Source: Nymphaea colorata
Taxonomy: Eukaryota; Streptophyta; Magnoliopsida; Nymphaeales; Nymphaeaceae
Direction of reading: 5' to 3'
Assembly: GCF_008831285.2 (NCBI RefSeq)
Contig: NC_045141.1
Span: 2,854,001 to 2,918,000 of the forward strand
Length of the DNA: 64,000 nucleotides
Under the pieces are notes generated by a model. The model searched no databases. It had not been told where the DNA came from and saw only the letters and a program-made list of their open reading frames with translations. Positions 35,559 through 46,856 of the stretch are shown here, piece after piece. The position numbers were made by a program, and so were the translations under genes. How positions within the stretch are numbered: the first letter of the stretch is position 1; every line of letters begins with the position of its first letter.

Positions 35559-38500
35559 ATGGCTGGCGCTTTTGGTGTCGAGATGGCCTGCTGCGGGTTC
35601 GTTGTCTTCGGAGATCTCTGCTCCCGCCGGGCAGCTTTTTCTATTGGCAAGATCGATCGTTGCGTGGCTCCCATGCGTGCTGGCGATTGTTTTTTTCTCC
35701 GTACGTCCCGTTCTAACAGAAGGTATAAACTTTACTCTTGCATGATCGTCCTATGCTGTTGCTCATCCGAGTTTTAGTTCTCTATTGGTTGCTTTGAGTT
35801 GTTCTGCTTTTGGTTCTTAATTGGATTGCAACTGCTGCTAGTACAGGGAATGAAACCTTGATTTGGTCAATTGTTGCTTCACAATTGTCATCTCTCATTA
35901 GCTACCTTCTTCAGCTCCATCTTTTATTCTTCAAAGAACCCTCGTCCTGTAATCTGTTGAACATGGTTCTGATGGTTCTTCAAAGAAACATTATCCTGTA
36001 ATCTGTTGAATGGTTCTAATGGTTCTTCAAATAACCATTATCCTGTAATCTGTTGAACATGGTTCTGAATCTTCTGATGGTACTGGCTTTTCATTTCATA
36101 AATAGTCTAATGGTAAGTCCTTGTCTTTTATGGAGCATGGTGTGCGGTTCTGCACCTTCGGAATGTCTTTCTGGTTATGCATCGTAAAATTTTGCCCTTA
36201 CGGAATGCTGTAAGTTGGTATACGATTGTGGGTGTAGTTTGTGAAACAAGCTTGAAAACTTTTCAGCCATGGTAAACTTCGATTTTTACCCATTTGTTTT
36301 TTACTTTTTGTAGATCTATAGATATAGCCGCCAAATTTTCAGAAGCTTCATCTACAGCAGCTTTGGAGGTATTTGAATTGTGGCCTCTATTTACCTCTGG
36401 ACGACTTGAATTGATCGGTTGCCTTTATAGTATCTTAGTTACATTCAATAACAGGGGGGAGGTTCTGGGGACATTGGAACAGTTCCTACACCGAAGGTTA
36501 TAATAGATCAGGATTCTGATCCTAATGCAACCATAGTGGAGATAACTTTTGGCGATCGATTGGGGGCTCTCCTTGATACAGTATGTAGTGCTCTAATCTT
36601 AGCCATGTGTTCCTTTGGTACTTTTTGTAGTTTACTTTTTGCAGATTTAGTTTAGTAAATTCATATGAAAGCCTCAAGAGCCCCTTCCAGATGCTTTTGA
36701 GGGAGTGTTCTTATAATAATATCTGAATCTCTTGCAGATGCATGCACTTAAGAATCTAGGACTTAATGTTGTTAAGGCAAATGTTTTCCTGGATTCTTCT
36801 GGCAAACACAACATGTTTGCAATTACTAAGGCGTAAGATCTTTACCTGATTTCCGTAATTCTTGTCTGGAATGTTGTTCCTTTTCATTTTTCAGGCCTGT
36901 TGAAAGCATTGGCTTAAGTGAGCAACCAAATCTGACAAGTACTCAAACTATCTATGTTTCGTCCAACAGTTTTGAAAGTAACGAGGCTTGGGGCTTAAGG
37001 TGTTTCCATTATATGGACTATGATTATATTTCCGCTGCCTTTAATTTTTCATCCATTTATCTAAATTGCCATGACAGACAAAGCTGAGCTCCAAACTTTT
37101 ATTCTATTTCACTGTTAAGGGACATGCAGCAACCATTTTTCTCATCCTTAGGATTGAATAATGTGTCACCAATAGTCCCTGCCTTTTAGCCACAGGACGT
37201 GACCTTATCCCTTTTGGAAGGCTAGAGGTATAGGTGACAAGTGATGTACATGATTTTCTCCTATCTATAACTCAAAAAGTGTGTTTGTTGTCCTACATGC
37301 TACTGAAACTCTTGTGAGGTTATTCTGTTTTTGAGATATTGCATTGTTCAGCATTTACGTTTTCCATGGTGATGTGAATTGTGAAATACATCATTACTTC
37401 TAGTCTATAGTCATTTGGTAGTCACCACATTCTTTGTCAATATGTGAATTGGCAATAAAATATCAAATTCGGATATATCCTCAACTATCAAGAATGCTGA
37501 TGCACTGTCAGTTATCACGGTAGCTCTTACAGATGGGGCAAGTTGTAAGGGTATGTTCTCATAAATATGCAACTTCTGCTCTAATTTTCCATTGAGTTGT
37601 GATAATCTATGCTGGGCACTCTTTCTCCTAATCTAGTTGATGAAGCTGTTTCCTGTGTCAATTATGGATAATGAGTTTGTGCATGAAGAGATGATTGAAG
37701 TGCTCCTATATATTCATCTAGGGGTGAACAATGAATTGAATAACTCGAACGCGACTCTTGAGTTGACTTTCTCAACAAATGCTTCGAGCTCGAGTTTATG
37801 GAATGGCTCGTTTAATATAACCAAGTCGAACTCAACTCAACTCGTAAAAAGCTCGTCTTCCCGCCTTAACCTTATTCAACTTTTTCTTTTCACATTTCCC
37901 GAGTCACCTATTGCAGGCCAGCAATCTCTTTTCAGCTTCCTCTACTTCCCTCTCTCTTTCTTGACATACAACATAAGCCAATGTTGCCTTTTCTTTATTA
38001 TTAAAAGCTCGTACTTTTAGGAAATGTTTTTTCTCCTTCCACCCATAATTAACTTTTGCAAAGGAAAATATTTTAAAGAGGTGGCTACTGGCTATTTTCT
38101 GCCACTTGAGCCAAGTTTACCTTTCTTTGTTACTAAAAGCTCATTTTTTAAGTCCTTTTTCCTCCCATCTCTTACTTAACTTTTACAAAGGAAAATATTT
38201 TAAAGAGGTGGCTATTCTCCTCCCACTCGTACAAATCCGATCCCATCATGTCATCTTGTGATGGGTTACTTTGAACAACATTTATTAGTGGGGAAGTTCC
38301 TATAAATAATGTTGAATTAGAAGAGTTTATGTTTCTAGGTGGCTCTTCGTAATATTAAAGAGTTATAAGACCTCTTTAATATTTTCTTTATTTGTCATTG
38401 ATGTAATCTGTAAATCCCTTTTCCACCCTAATCTCTTTTATAAGGGAGATTAGGGTTAATGAATAGGGGACTTTTCTCTCTCGAAGACTCACAGCTGCAA

Positions 38501-39314
38501 CGTGGTATCTCTTGCGGCAACAGTCAAGTAAGTTTTCTGGCGACTTTCTCTTCCGGCGACCTCTTTTTCCGGTGACTTCCTTCTTCTTTCCTCTTCTCGT
38601 CACCCATCTTTATCTCTTCTTACCCACCAACGGGGAGGTAGTGAAGAGATAAAAGTTGGGTGTGCTGCGTGGAGAAGGACTGATCACGCCTATGTGGAAG
38701 GCGTGATCAGATCCTTAAGTGGGGCTCGTGCCTGCTGTTTGGTATGAGGACCAGCAGATCAGGTGGCGCAGATCTGGTTTTTTTTTTTTGTGATGATTAA
38801 GGTGTGATGATAGTGGAGTTATTGAAAGAGGGTGGATGATGTTCTGCCGATGGTGTGTGAGGAGACTTAAAACAACAGCAGTTTTCAATTTTCTGAATGT
38901 GTAAACAGGCAGCAAAAAGCAAAGATTCCGTCGATAGGAGACTGAAAACAGCAGCAGGAAGCAGAGATTCTGTCAATAGGAGACTGAAAACAGCAGCAAT
39001 TTCAGTTTTCTGTCTCCTAAATGGCAGAAAGCAGAAACTAGCAGGTGTAATCGCAGAAACTAGCAGTTCTGGATTAGTTTCTGCTGTCGTGAGGCTTATG
39101 TTAGTAGGTGGACAACATTGTTACAGCATTCTTCTGTCGTGGGTCTGCTGTGGAGGTAATTTTTTCTTAAGAAGAGCTGCTTTCTCCTCACGATATTATT
39201 CAATTCTACTGTCTGGTTGTTCACAATTTGTTTGGGAGAAGTGCTGCATACTACTTGATAGTGTTTACCTCTGCTGTGTGGTGTTGGACTTTTATTATTG
39301 CCGATCAATCGCAT

Positions 39315-39353
<39 letters not shown>

Positions 39354-42300
39354 ATTGTTGTGTGCTGCCGGTGGTTGATCTCTTGTGGACAGTTTTGCAA
39401 TGGCTGAAAATCCCAAAACTGATTTCTCTCGTGAGGTTAAAAGTGGAGGAAATCCATTCTCTTATGGTTCTACTGTAAAGTTAGATGGATCTAACTATGA
39501 GATTTAGTCTCGTGTGTTTATGATGTCTGTGATTGGACATCGGAAGGAGCATGTTATAGAAGAAGATGAGCCTGTGGAAAAGAGTGAGAGGTATGTTTCA
39601 TGGAAGGAAGATAATAATATTGTCATGTCTTGGATCATGAATAGCGTGCAACCACAGATTACTTCTACTATTGCATTCTATACCTCTGCCAAACAAATGT
39701 GGGATTTTTTGAAACAAACTTACTCGAATGACAAGAATGTTAGCAAGATATTGCAGGTGGAGGAGGAATTACTTAATTTGCAACAGGGTGACCAGTCTTG
39801 CTCAGTATTTCGCTTCCCTCAAGTCGATCTATGAACGACTTAAAGCATTACGTCCCCCATGTCCAACATGCCATAAGACTCATGGTGAACAGTCTATGGT
39901 TGCGACGTTTCTGCAGGGTCTTTCTCCTGAATATGCAGTAGCAAAGACACAGATGTTGACTGGAGCAGAAATCCCCGACCTATCTGAAGCCTACAATAGA
40001 CTCAACCGCCTTGCTGTGACCCTTTCTCTGCCCTCTAGTGATATCCATGCCTTGGTCAGGAGGTCGTGGACGCAGTTCATTCAGGGGGAGAGGCATAGGT
40101 CGAGGGAGATTTCAGTGCACCTATTGTGGGAAAATAGGGCATTTGGAAGATAGATGTTGGGATAAACATGGTCGTCCTTCCGTTGCTTCCCTAAAAAGAA
40201 ATGTTACACCTAAGCAGCGCAAGAACTCTTTACAGTCTCCTATTGGATCTGTCCAGGCAGCATCATCAGTTATAGACGGGTCTTTATCTTCTTTTCACCC
40301 TGAGACAGTGACTGTGAGTATCAACAAGTCAAAGTATGAAGACTTCCTAGCACACAGATCTACTCAGCCGTTGGCCTCCATAGTCATGATCAACAGCACT
40401 ATGTCCGTTGATACTATCCCACATGATACATGTACCACTTGGATTATTGATTCAGGAGCATCGAGACACTTTTGTAGTAAACCTTCTATGTTTACTGTGC
40501 TACACTCATTACCTTAGACACGTCATGTGAGACTTGCAGATGGTAGATGATCACCTATTATGGGTTATGGAGATATCGAGATTTTTCAGTCTATGACTAT
40601 TCCCAATGTGTTATATGCTCCTAAGTTTCCCACAAATCTGTTATCGGTTGGACAATTGATTAATGATTTACATTGTCGTGTTACGTTTGACTCTGGTTTA
40701 TGTTCATTTCAGGACTTGCAAACTGGGAAGACGATTGGTGGAGGCTATGAGAAAGGGGACATCTACTTCCTGTCGGATCCAGTGGGTATTGCAGCATCAT
40801 CGATCACCTCGTTGTCCTCCTCCTTCCAGTGGCATCTCATACTTGGTCATCCATCTATTTCCAAGCTCCGTCATCTTCTTCCACATCTTTCAGTACCAGA
40901 GTCGTTCCAATGTGAAGCCTGTCAACTTGGCAAATACACCCATAGCAGTTATTCATCGAGTCTTAGTCCGTCCAATTGTGGACTATTTGATCTTCTTCAT
41001 GTTGATGTGTGGGGTACTAGTAGAATTGCTAGTAGGTCAAGATTTCGTTATTTCCTTGTCATTGTTGATGATTATTCTCGAGTCACTTGGGTCTTCCTTT
41101 TGAAGGAAATGTCTGAAGTCTTATGTACTCTAAAAAACCTTATTATTGAAATAAAGACTCAGTTTGGTATTCTTGTTAAAAGCATTCACACTGATAATGC
41201 TCTTGAGTTCAAGACATGTACCTTAATGAAGTTTTACTCTGATAATGACATTTCTCCTCAGTTTACATGTCCCCGTACCTCTCAGCAAAATGGAATAGCT
41301 GAGCGAAAACGTCACCAACATTTAAATGTGGCTCGTTCCCTTATGCTTCATGCTAATCTACCTGCATATTTTTTGGGAGATGCCATTCTCAATGTTTGTT
41401 ACTTGGCCAATCGTTTACCCTCATCCTCCATTGACAACCAGGTTCACATTAAACTTGTGCACCCACAAAGACCCTTGTTTCCAGTAGCTCCTAAAGTATT
41501 TGGTTGCACATGATTTGTTCACATACTTGGACCCACACGTGATAAATTAGGGGCCCAAGCCATTAAATGTATCTTTATTGGCTACTCCAGAAACCATAAA
41601 GGCTACAAATGCTTTGATCCCTTGACTCAAAAAGAGTATATAAGTGCGGATGTCACATTCTTTAAGTCTCAGCCTTATTATAGCTCCACTCCTATCTCTA
41701 CTGAGATGCCACGATCACCAGACCCACTACCTATTCCTCCTATTCCTTTGGAGTCATTCCCTTTTGAATCTCCTTCTAAAGACTCTCCGGCTGTAGTGTC
41801 CAAGTTTCGTAATCCTCCGCTTGTTTATACACGTCGACAGGACCCTTCTCATGATCCTTTGCCAACCGCTTCTCAGGAGGTAAGTTCATCTGAAGTGAGT
41901 AGCCTTAGTCCGTTTGATCCCTGTCAAGACTTACCTATTGCTCTTCGCAAAGGCAAGCGACAATGTACTCTGCATCATATATCTTATTTTGTATCTACTG
42001 ATGGTGTGGGTAAAAGTATGCAACAGTTTATTCAAGCTCTGACTGCTCATACAATTCCTACGTGTCATCAGCAGGCTTTATTAGATACCCAGTGGAGACA
42101 GACTATGCAAGATGAGATGGATGCATTAGTTCAGCGAGGCACCTGGGAACTTGTTGATCCTCCTCTTGATTGTGACATTGTTGGCTCTAAGTGGGTATTC
42201 ACAGTGAAATATAATTCTGATGGTTCTGTGGAACGATACAAAGCTCGGTTGGTTGGTAAGGGCTACACACAGACTTACGGGGTGGATTTCTTTGAGACCT

Positions 42301-45300
42301 TCTCTCCAGTTGCTCGGTTGGGAACCATTCGTCTTATCATTTCAGTGGCTGTACACCATGACTGGCACATGTATCAGCTTAATGTCAAAAACACCTTTTT
42401 GTATGGTGATCTTGATGAAACTGTCTATATGCAACAACCATCAGGGTTTGAACGACAGGGGGAGTGTGGAAAAGTGTGCAAACTGAAGAAAGCTATTTAT
42501 GGACTCAAGCAGAGTCCTCGTGCGTGGTTTCACAAGTTCTCCGAGTTAGTCTCAAAGTGTGGCTTTGCGAGATCTCCCCTTGATCATTCTCTGTTTATCA
42601 AGAAGACTTCCAAGGGTATAACCGTTCTAGTGGTTTATGTTGATGATATTATCCTGACAGGCGACTCTGATCAAGAAATTTTTGATGCAAAGCTGTTTCT
42701 TCAAAAACACTTTATGATGAAAGATCTTGGTCCACTACGTTATTTCTTGGGAATAGAGGTTGCTCGCAATAGGGATGGTGTCGTTCTCTCTCAACGGAAG
42801 TATGTTCTTGATTTATTGTAGGACACTGGGATGTTAGGAGCTAAATTGGCTAATCTACCTATGAATCCACGCATACATTTTTTTGATGACCAAGGAGAAT
42901 TAGTGGATTTTCGTTCATATAGATCCCTTATTGGAAAACTCCTCTATGTTACTGTGACTAGACCAGACATTAGTTTTGCAGTGGGGAAGCTAAGTCAATT
43001 TATGGAAAAACCCAGAAAAGTTCATTGGGATGCTGCTTTGATGGTGGTCAAATATCTGAAATCGTCTTCTGACAAAGGCCTTTTGTTCACAAAAGGTAAG
43101 ACCCTGGAAGTGGAAGCTTATAGTGATGCTGACTATGCTGGCTCAGTCGAAGACAGGAAATCTACCATAGGGTTCTGTGTATTTGTGGGAGACAACCTTA
43201 TGTCGTGGAGAAACAAACAACAAGGTGTGGTGTCAAGATCTAGTGTACAATCCGAATACAGGGTTATGGCTCAAACTCCAGTAGAAATGACTTGGGCTAG
43301 ATCCATGCTATCTAGCCTAAGTGTATCGATTCTGCTTCCCATGAAGATGTATTGTGACAATCAAGCAGCCACATACATTGCAAACAATCCAGTTTTCCAT
43401 GAAAGAACTAAACATATTGAAGTGGACTGCTATTACATTCGGGATCTCGTTCAAAGAGGAACCATTGCCACTATTCATGTTCCTTCAGAAGATTAAGCTG
43501 TAGATATCTTCACCAAAGCTCTTTCTATTGGTGATTTTTCTAGATGTTGTGACAAGTTGAGCATGTTTAATATGTATGCTCCAGCTTGAGGGGGAGTGTT
43601 GAATTAGAAGAGTTTATGTTTCTAGGTGGCTCTTCGTAATATTAAAGAATTATAAGACCTCTTTAATATTTTCTTTATTTTTCATTGATGTAATCTATAA
43701 ATCCCTTTTCTACCCTAATCTCTTTTGTAAGGGAGATTAGGGTTAATGAATAGGGGACTTTTCTCTCTCCAAGACTCATGGCTGCAACAAATAAAAACTT
43801 TTTACCTAGGAAGGCATTAATTTTTTGGGTTTAGTGGCCGTGTCAGCGAGCCTTAACGAGCCGAGTCGTGCTCGTCCATTTATTATCGAGTTGAGCTCAA
43901 GCATAATTTATTGACCGATCTCGAGCTGACTCAGCTTGTGTTCAGGCCTATATTCATCTTTATCAATAATAGTTACCATAATTCCATCATGGAAAAGCAC
44001 GCTGTTGAATTTGAATATAGCAATCCAAATGTTGACTTGTTTCTTTATATTTTTGATCAGTTAGATTGACATTTCTTGACTTATGTACAAGTATAACCAT
44101 TTCGCGATTTTGATTGGAGGAGTTTTGATTGATTTAAGCACTTCAAAGATTAATGGTAATTGTCTCAACAGGGATACCGGAAGAAAAGTTGAAGACCCTG
44201 AATTGCTTGAAGCAATACGATTGACTATTATCAACAATTTGCTAGAATATCATCCGGTAACTGCTTTTATTTATTTATTTTCTGAAGGTCTATAATAATG
44301 ATTAGAAAAGGACGAGAATTCCATGGAATCTATTTCATGTCAGGAATCCAGTGCCCAATTGGCAATGGGAGCAGCTTTTGGAGTGGTGCCACCACAGGAA
44401 AAGGTATGTAGGAACTGGTTCTTGATCTGGCAGGTTCAATCTTAATGCTAATAAGAATATTTGGGCTTTCTGAAAAGTAATCTTGCATCGGAGAAAACAT
44501 ATTTATGATTTATTGATCATGTATTTGACTGAAATTGTAGAGATGAGGCTTTCTGTTAATAAATTGATAGGTGTAGGCAGACATGTTTCATGTCACATTA
44601 TAGGTTATAGATTTGAAATGCTGCTTCAACCTCATCATTGTCTAAGAATGTTGAAAGTAGACTTAATGAACACAAATCATGGAGTGAATTTCCATCTTTG
44701 TTTGCTCAACTTTTCTTATGGAAGTGTCAGCAGTTCTCTTTGCTATAGGTTACCTCAGTGAGAACATGACCTGTGTTATACGTTGGGTTGCCTAACAGAT
44801 TTTTTATCACGTGTCCTTTTCTTCTTTGAGTAGTATTTGTTTGGAGATCCTTCCGATTGTCATGTGTTTGTTCTTCCTGTTTATAATAGACATTTCATGT
44901 GCATGTTTCCTCCATCCCACTGCATGTGTAATTGAAGTTCATAGTTGTTAGTATTTCAACTTCTGGTTCTCTATTTCCATATGGTGTTGAATTGCTGATT
45001 CTTCATATGCCAGGTTGACCTTGATATTGCTACTCACATACATGTTCAGGAAGATGGCCCCAATAGAAGGTGTGCATATCGCGTTGTTTTTTTCATAAGC
45101 CTCCTCAATGTTCACTTTTTTTCTTGTTAATTTACAAAATTTGTCGTTCAATTTATATCTCACGAATTACTGATACCTGATGGGTCTTCATGGGGCCCAT
45201 TGACATCTGGAGTTTACAGAGGCATTTGCCTGATTTTCCTTATAGTTTCAGGTCCTTCATTATGTAGGTCTAGGGCTGTACAATGAGTTGAGCCAGCTTG

Positions 45301-46143
45301 AGCTCATCTCAAACTCGCACGGTGAAGCTTGACTCAAGAATGAATTGAGTTCGACTCATTTGTAAGTGGGTCGAGCTCGAGCTTGACTGAAAGCTCAAAC
45401 TTATAAAGAAGTCGAGTTCAAATTACATAAACTCGACTCAATTAAACTCGAGTAACCTCGTTTAATCTAGGTTATCTTTTTTTTCTTTTTGTAATTTCCA
45501 AACTTGAAAGTAACACATATGTTGTCATGTAGGATTTTCTGTTATCCTCCTCCCTAGCCTAAAAGTTGAGTTTTTAAAGATTATATAACATGCCTTTCTG
45601 TTTGCTAAATATTTCTTTACGTTTTTTGAGTAATTTTGTCTTTTTTCGTTTGAATGTCTTGTAGCGGTCAAATAAATATAAGTATCAAAATGCCGAATGA
45701 AATTAATATTATAACACAAATGCTGACCTTTCCTGATTCATTGTTTTTGCTAGTTTGCTTTTTGTTGAAACTGCAGACCGACCTGGGCTGTTGGTAGAAA
45801 TTGTTAAGATTATCACGGATGTTAATGTTGCATTTGAGTCAGGCGAGTTTGATACAGAGGTAACAAGTCACACTTTCTTTTGGTTATCTGTAAAATTTCA
45901 ATAGCTTATTCCTCTATATGACACTAGGGACTTCATGCGAAAGCAAAATTTCATGTCAGCTATCAGGGTAAAGCCATCTCCAAGCCCCTGCAACTGGTAA
46001 TATAACTTGTTCAACTCTCTTTTCTGAAGGTTCAAATGAGACAATTCTTCATGGAGATTGTATTTGGCCATGTTTTCTAGGTGTTGGCTAATAGTTTAAG
46101 GTACTTCTTGAGGCGGCCATCAACAGAGGAAGCAAGCTTTTAG
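35559..46143 (+). CDS. ACR11/12-like: ACT-domain protein of the ACR11/ACR12 class (plastid-type), 10 exons
   Basis: Exons: 35,559-35,722; 36,314-36,368; 36,455-36,580; 36,738-36,832; 44,172-44,256; 44,344-44,403; 45,014-45,069; 45,754-45,859; 45,928-45,996; 46,081-46,143. All borders are GT..AG and phases agree, giving 292 codons without a stop. Residues 1-90 are Ser/Arg/Ala/Cys-rich, like a plastid transit peptide plus linker. The first ACT domain (about 98-175) holds [11 protein letters not shown] and [16 protein letters not shown]; the second (about 213-290) holds [14 protein letters not shown] and AKFHVSY; the end reads [13 protein letters not shown]. Length and motifs match Arabidopsis ACR11/ACR12, whose member ACR11 is reported to activate ferredoxin-dependent glutamate synthase. 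The ATG at 35,559 is the first in frame after the leader and has A at -3 and G at +4; 35,583 is an alternative. Which paralogue it is, I cannot tell. Intron 4 is 7.3 kb because of nested transposons. Confidence 0.93.
35946..36090. repeat. Three-copy ~48-bp tandem repeat in intron 1
   Basis: CCTGTAATCTGTTGAA begins at 35,946, 35,995 and 36,042, each followed by variants of GGTTCTGATGGTTCTTC. It lies wholly within intron 1 of the ACT-domain gene. Confidence 0.85.
37711..37718. other. 8-bp target-site duplication, left (hAT-type)
   Basis: TATTCATC directly before the left terminal repeat; the same eight bases follow the right end at 43,951-43,958. A perfect 8-bp duplication is the hallmark of hAT insertion. 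Confidence 0.88.
37976..38214. repeat. ~132-bp imperfect tandem repeat inside the hAT-type element
   Basis: AGCCAATGTTGCCTTTTCTT at about 37,976 and AGCCAAGTTTACCTTTCTTT at about 38,109 each start a unit that ends with GGAAAATATTTTAAAGAGGT. The second unit is partial. Confidence 0.8.
38310..38502 (+). repeat. 5' LTR of the copia element
   Basis: 193 bp starting TGTTGAATTAGAAGAG. Its last base is G where the 3' LTR has the canonical A. Confidence 0.93.
38503..38509 (+). other. Partial primer binding site of the copia element
   Basis: TGGTATC lies immediately after the LTR, the first seven bases of the usual TGGTATCAGAGC site for initiator tRNA-Met. The following bases (TCTTGCGG) no longer match, so priming is probably lost or uses a different primer. 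Confidence 0.6.
38905..38998. repeat. Tandem repeat in the copia leader
   Basis: AGGAGACTGAAAACAGCAGC occurs twice, with AAGCA/GAGATTC segments before each, giving units of about 48 bp upstream of gag. Confidence 0.75.
39317..39350. repeat. (TA)n microsatellite in the copia leader
   Basis: About 15 TA units about 50 bp upstream of the gag ATG. Confidence 0.95.
39400..40400 (+). pseudogene. Copia gag pseudogene
   Basis: It starts at ATG 39,400 and would encode the capsid-like protein that packages element RNA. A TAG at 39,505-39,507 interrupts it where a Trp is expected (YEI*SR). The frame then reads [20 protein letters not shown] and [20 protein letters not shown]. It shifts by one near 39,800 (continuing [19 protein letters not shown] and [16 protein letters not shown]) and again near 40,050 into RGRGRFQ. 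The zinc knuckle [14 protein letters not shown] (40,116-40,157) fits C-x2-C-x4-H-x4-C exactly. One stop and two frameshifts make it non-functional. Confidence 0.9.
40401..43589 (+). pseudogene. Copia pol pseudogene (protease, integrase, RT, RNase H)
   Basis: One frame continues to TGA at 43,587. Protease: [12 protein letters not shown], Asp at 40,449. Pre-integrase: LGHPS...C..C near 40,850-40,925. Integrase: catalytic Asp 41,004, Asp 41,193 and Glu 41,301 are all present with DD35E spacing. [28 protein letters not shown] and YVDD (42,637-42,648), but the first catalytic Asp of motif A is Asn (QLNVKN, codon 42,381-42,383). RNase H: SDADYAGS near 43,123. In-frame stops lie at 40,515, about 40,548, 41,511, 42,819 and 43,494. 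It cannot make an active polyprotein. Most lesions are C-to-T or G-to-A type, which fits decay of methylated cytosines. Confidence 0.93.
43584..43596 (+). other. Polypurine tract of the copia element
   Basis: GCTTGAGGGGGAG directly before the 3' LTR, the usual plus-strand primer of copia elements. The pol stop codon TGA is embedded in it. Confidence 0.85.
43597..43789 (+). repeat. 3' LTR of the copia element
   Basis: 193 bp, TG..CA ends, followed by AATAA. It differs from the 5' LTR at about nine positions, seven of them transitions. Confidence 0.93.
45271..45530. mobile_element. Truncated hAT-type element in intron 7 of the ACT-domain gene
   Basis: TAGGGCTGTACAATGAGTTG at 45,271 resembles the left end of the element at 37,719, and the following text is rich in CTCGAGCTTGACT-like motifs up to about 45,470. 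No matching right terminal repeat or 8-bp duplication could be found, so the right limit is approximate and the element is probably truncated. Confidence 0.55.
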
Positions 46144-46856
46144 TCATCTTCCCGGCACCAATTGCAGTTGCAGTTCTTGTTAACAAGTTCAGGACAGCCA
46201 AACTCATACACCTCAGATTTTTTTTTTCTTTTTCAAATGTGGTACTGAATTTTCCTGTCCCTGAAATGTTTTTAGCTTATGGGCGTTGGACTTCAGAAAA
46301 AGCCGTAATGCAGCATGTACTAGTTATGAAGAGGAAATACCAAATGCATATAGCCTTTGCAATGTTGTGGGGCGCGTTTTGTTCGTTTTTCTAGTCAAAA
46401 GATCTGAGAAAATTAGGGTGTTCAGTCTTGGCAATATTTACAGGGATGAAAGTGGATCTAACTTAGTGGGAACTGTGGTCGATGTCAGATACGTCCGTCA
46501 GATAGATTGGACCGCTTACTTGGGTTTATCTAAAGTTTGAGGACATTTCCTGCTCCTGCTGTACTTTCACCATAATCAATGAGGGGCATTTTGGTGATTT
46601 TGAACCCATCAACATGGTCTTTTGTTGGAAGCCATGACATGTAACGTGTTCTGTTCCAGAGTTATTTTACTTATAGATTTCAAACACATTTATCTTACAT
46701 GCAGGCGGCATACTCTGCAATTTTATCGGACCTGGCAGCTTCACACTATTAATATTTTATTATTTTTAATTACTTTTTACTAACATCAATACAAGTTTCT
46801 AAATGGAAAGTTGTGGTTTACTTTAAAAAAAAAAAAATTAGGAACTAAAATGTCCT
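46144..46856. other. 3' flank of the ACT-domain gene
   Basis: It follows the stop codon at 46,143 and should contain the 3' untranslated region. No AATAAA is obvious. An unrelated 84-codon frame (46,286-46,540) has no recognisable domain and is not called as a gene. Confidence 0.5.

Larger units (their letters stand above)
38310..43789 (+). mobile_element. Full-length but defective Ty1/copia retrotransposon
   Basis: The two LTRs are 193 bp (38,310-38,502 and 43,597-43,789), starting TGTTGAATTAGA. The 3' LTR ends in CA and the 5' LTR ends in CG by one change. AATAA flanks both sides (38,305-38,309 and 43,790-43,794). TGGTATC follows the 5' LTR at 38,503, a partial initiator tRNA-Met binding site. 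A polypurine tract TTGAGGGGGAG precedes the 3' LTR. The LTRs differ at about 9 of 193 positions (about 5%), so the insertion is neither brand new nor ancient. The internal order gag, protease, integrase, RT, RNase H is the copia order. It lies in the sense direction of the host gene. Several stops and two frameshifts make it non-autonomous. Confidence 0.95.
37719..43950. mobile_element. Non-autonomous hAT-type element in intron 4, split by a copia insertion
   Basis: The left end TAGGGGTGAACA (37,719-37,730) pairs with the right end TGTTCAGGCCTA (43,939-43,950), 10 of 12 as inverted repeats, with TATTCATC on both sides. Subtracting the copia element leaves about 750 bp. Its ends are rich in CTCGAGCTCG-like text (37,741-37,860 and 43,850-43,935), common in plant hAT-type MITEs; the middle holds a tandem repeat. 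No transposase frame is present. It sits in intron 4 of the ACT-domain gene and must be older than the copia element inside it. A fragment of the same family, with a similar start (TAGGGCTGTACAATGA), lies at 45,271 in intron 7. Confidence 0.85.
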
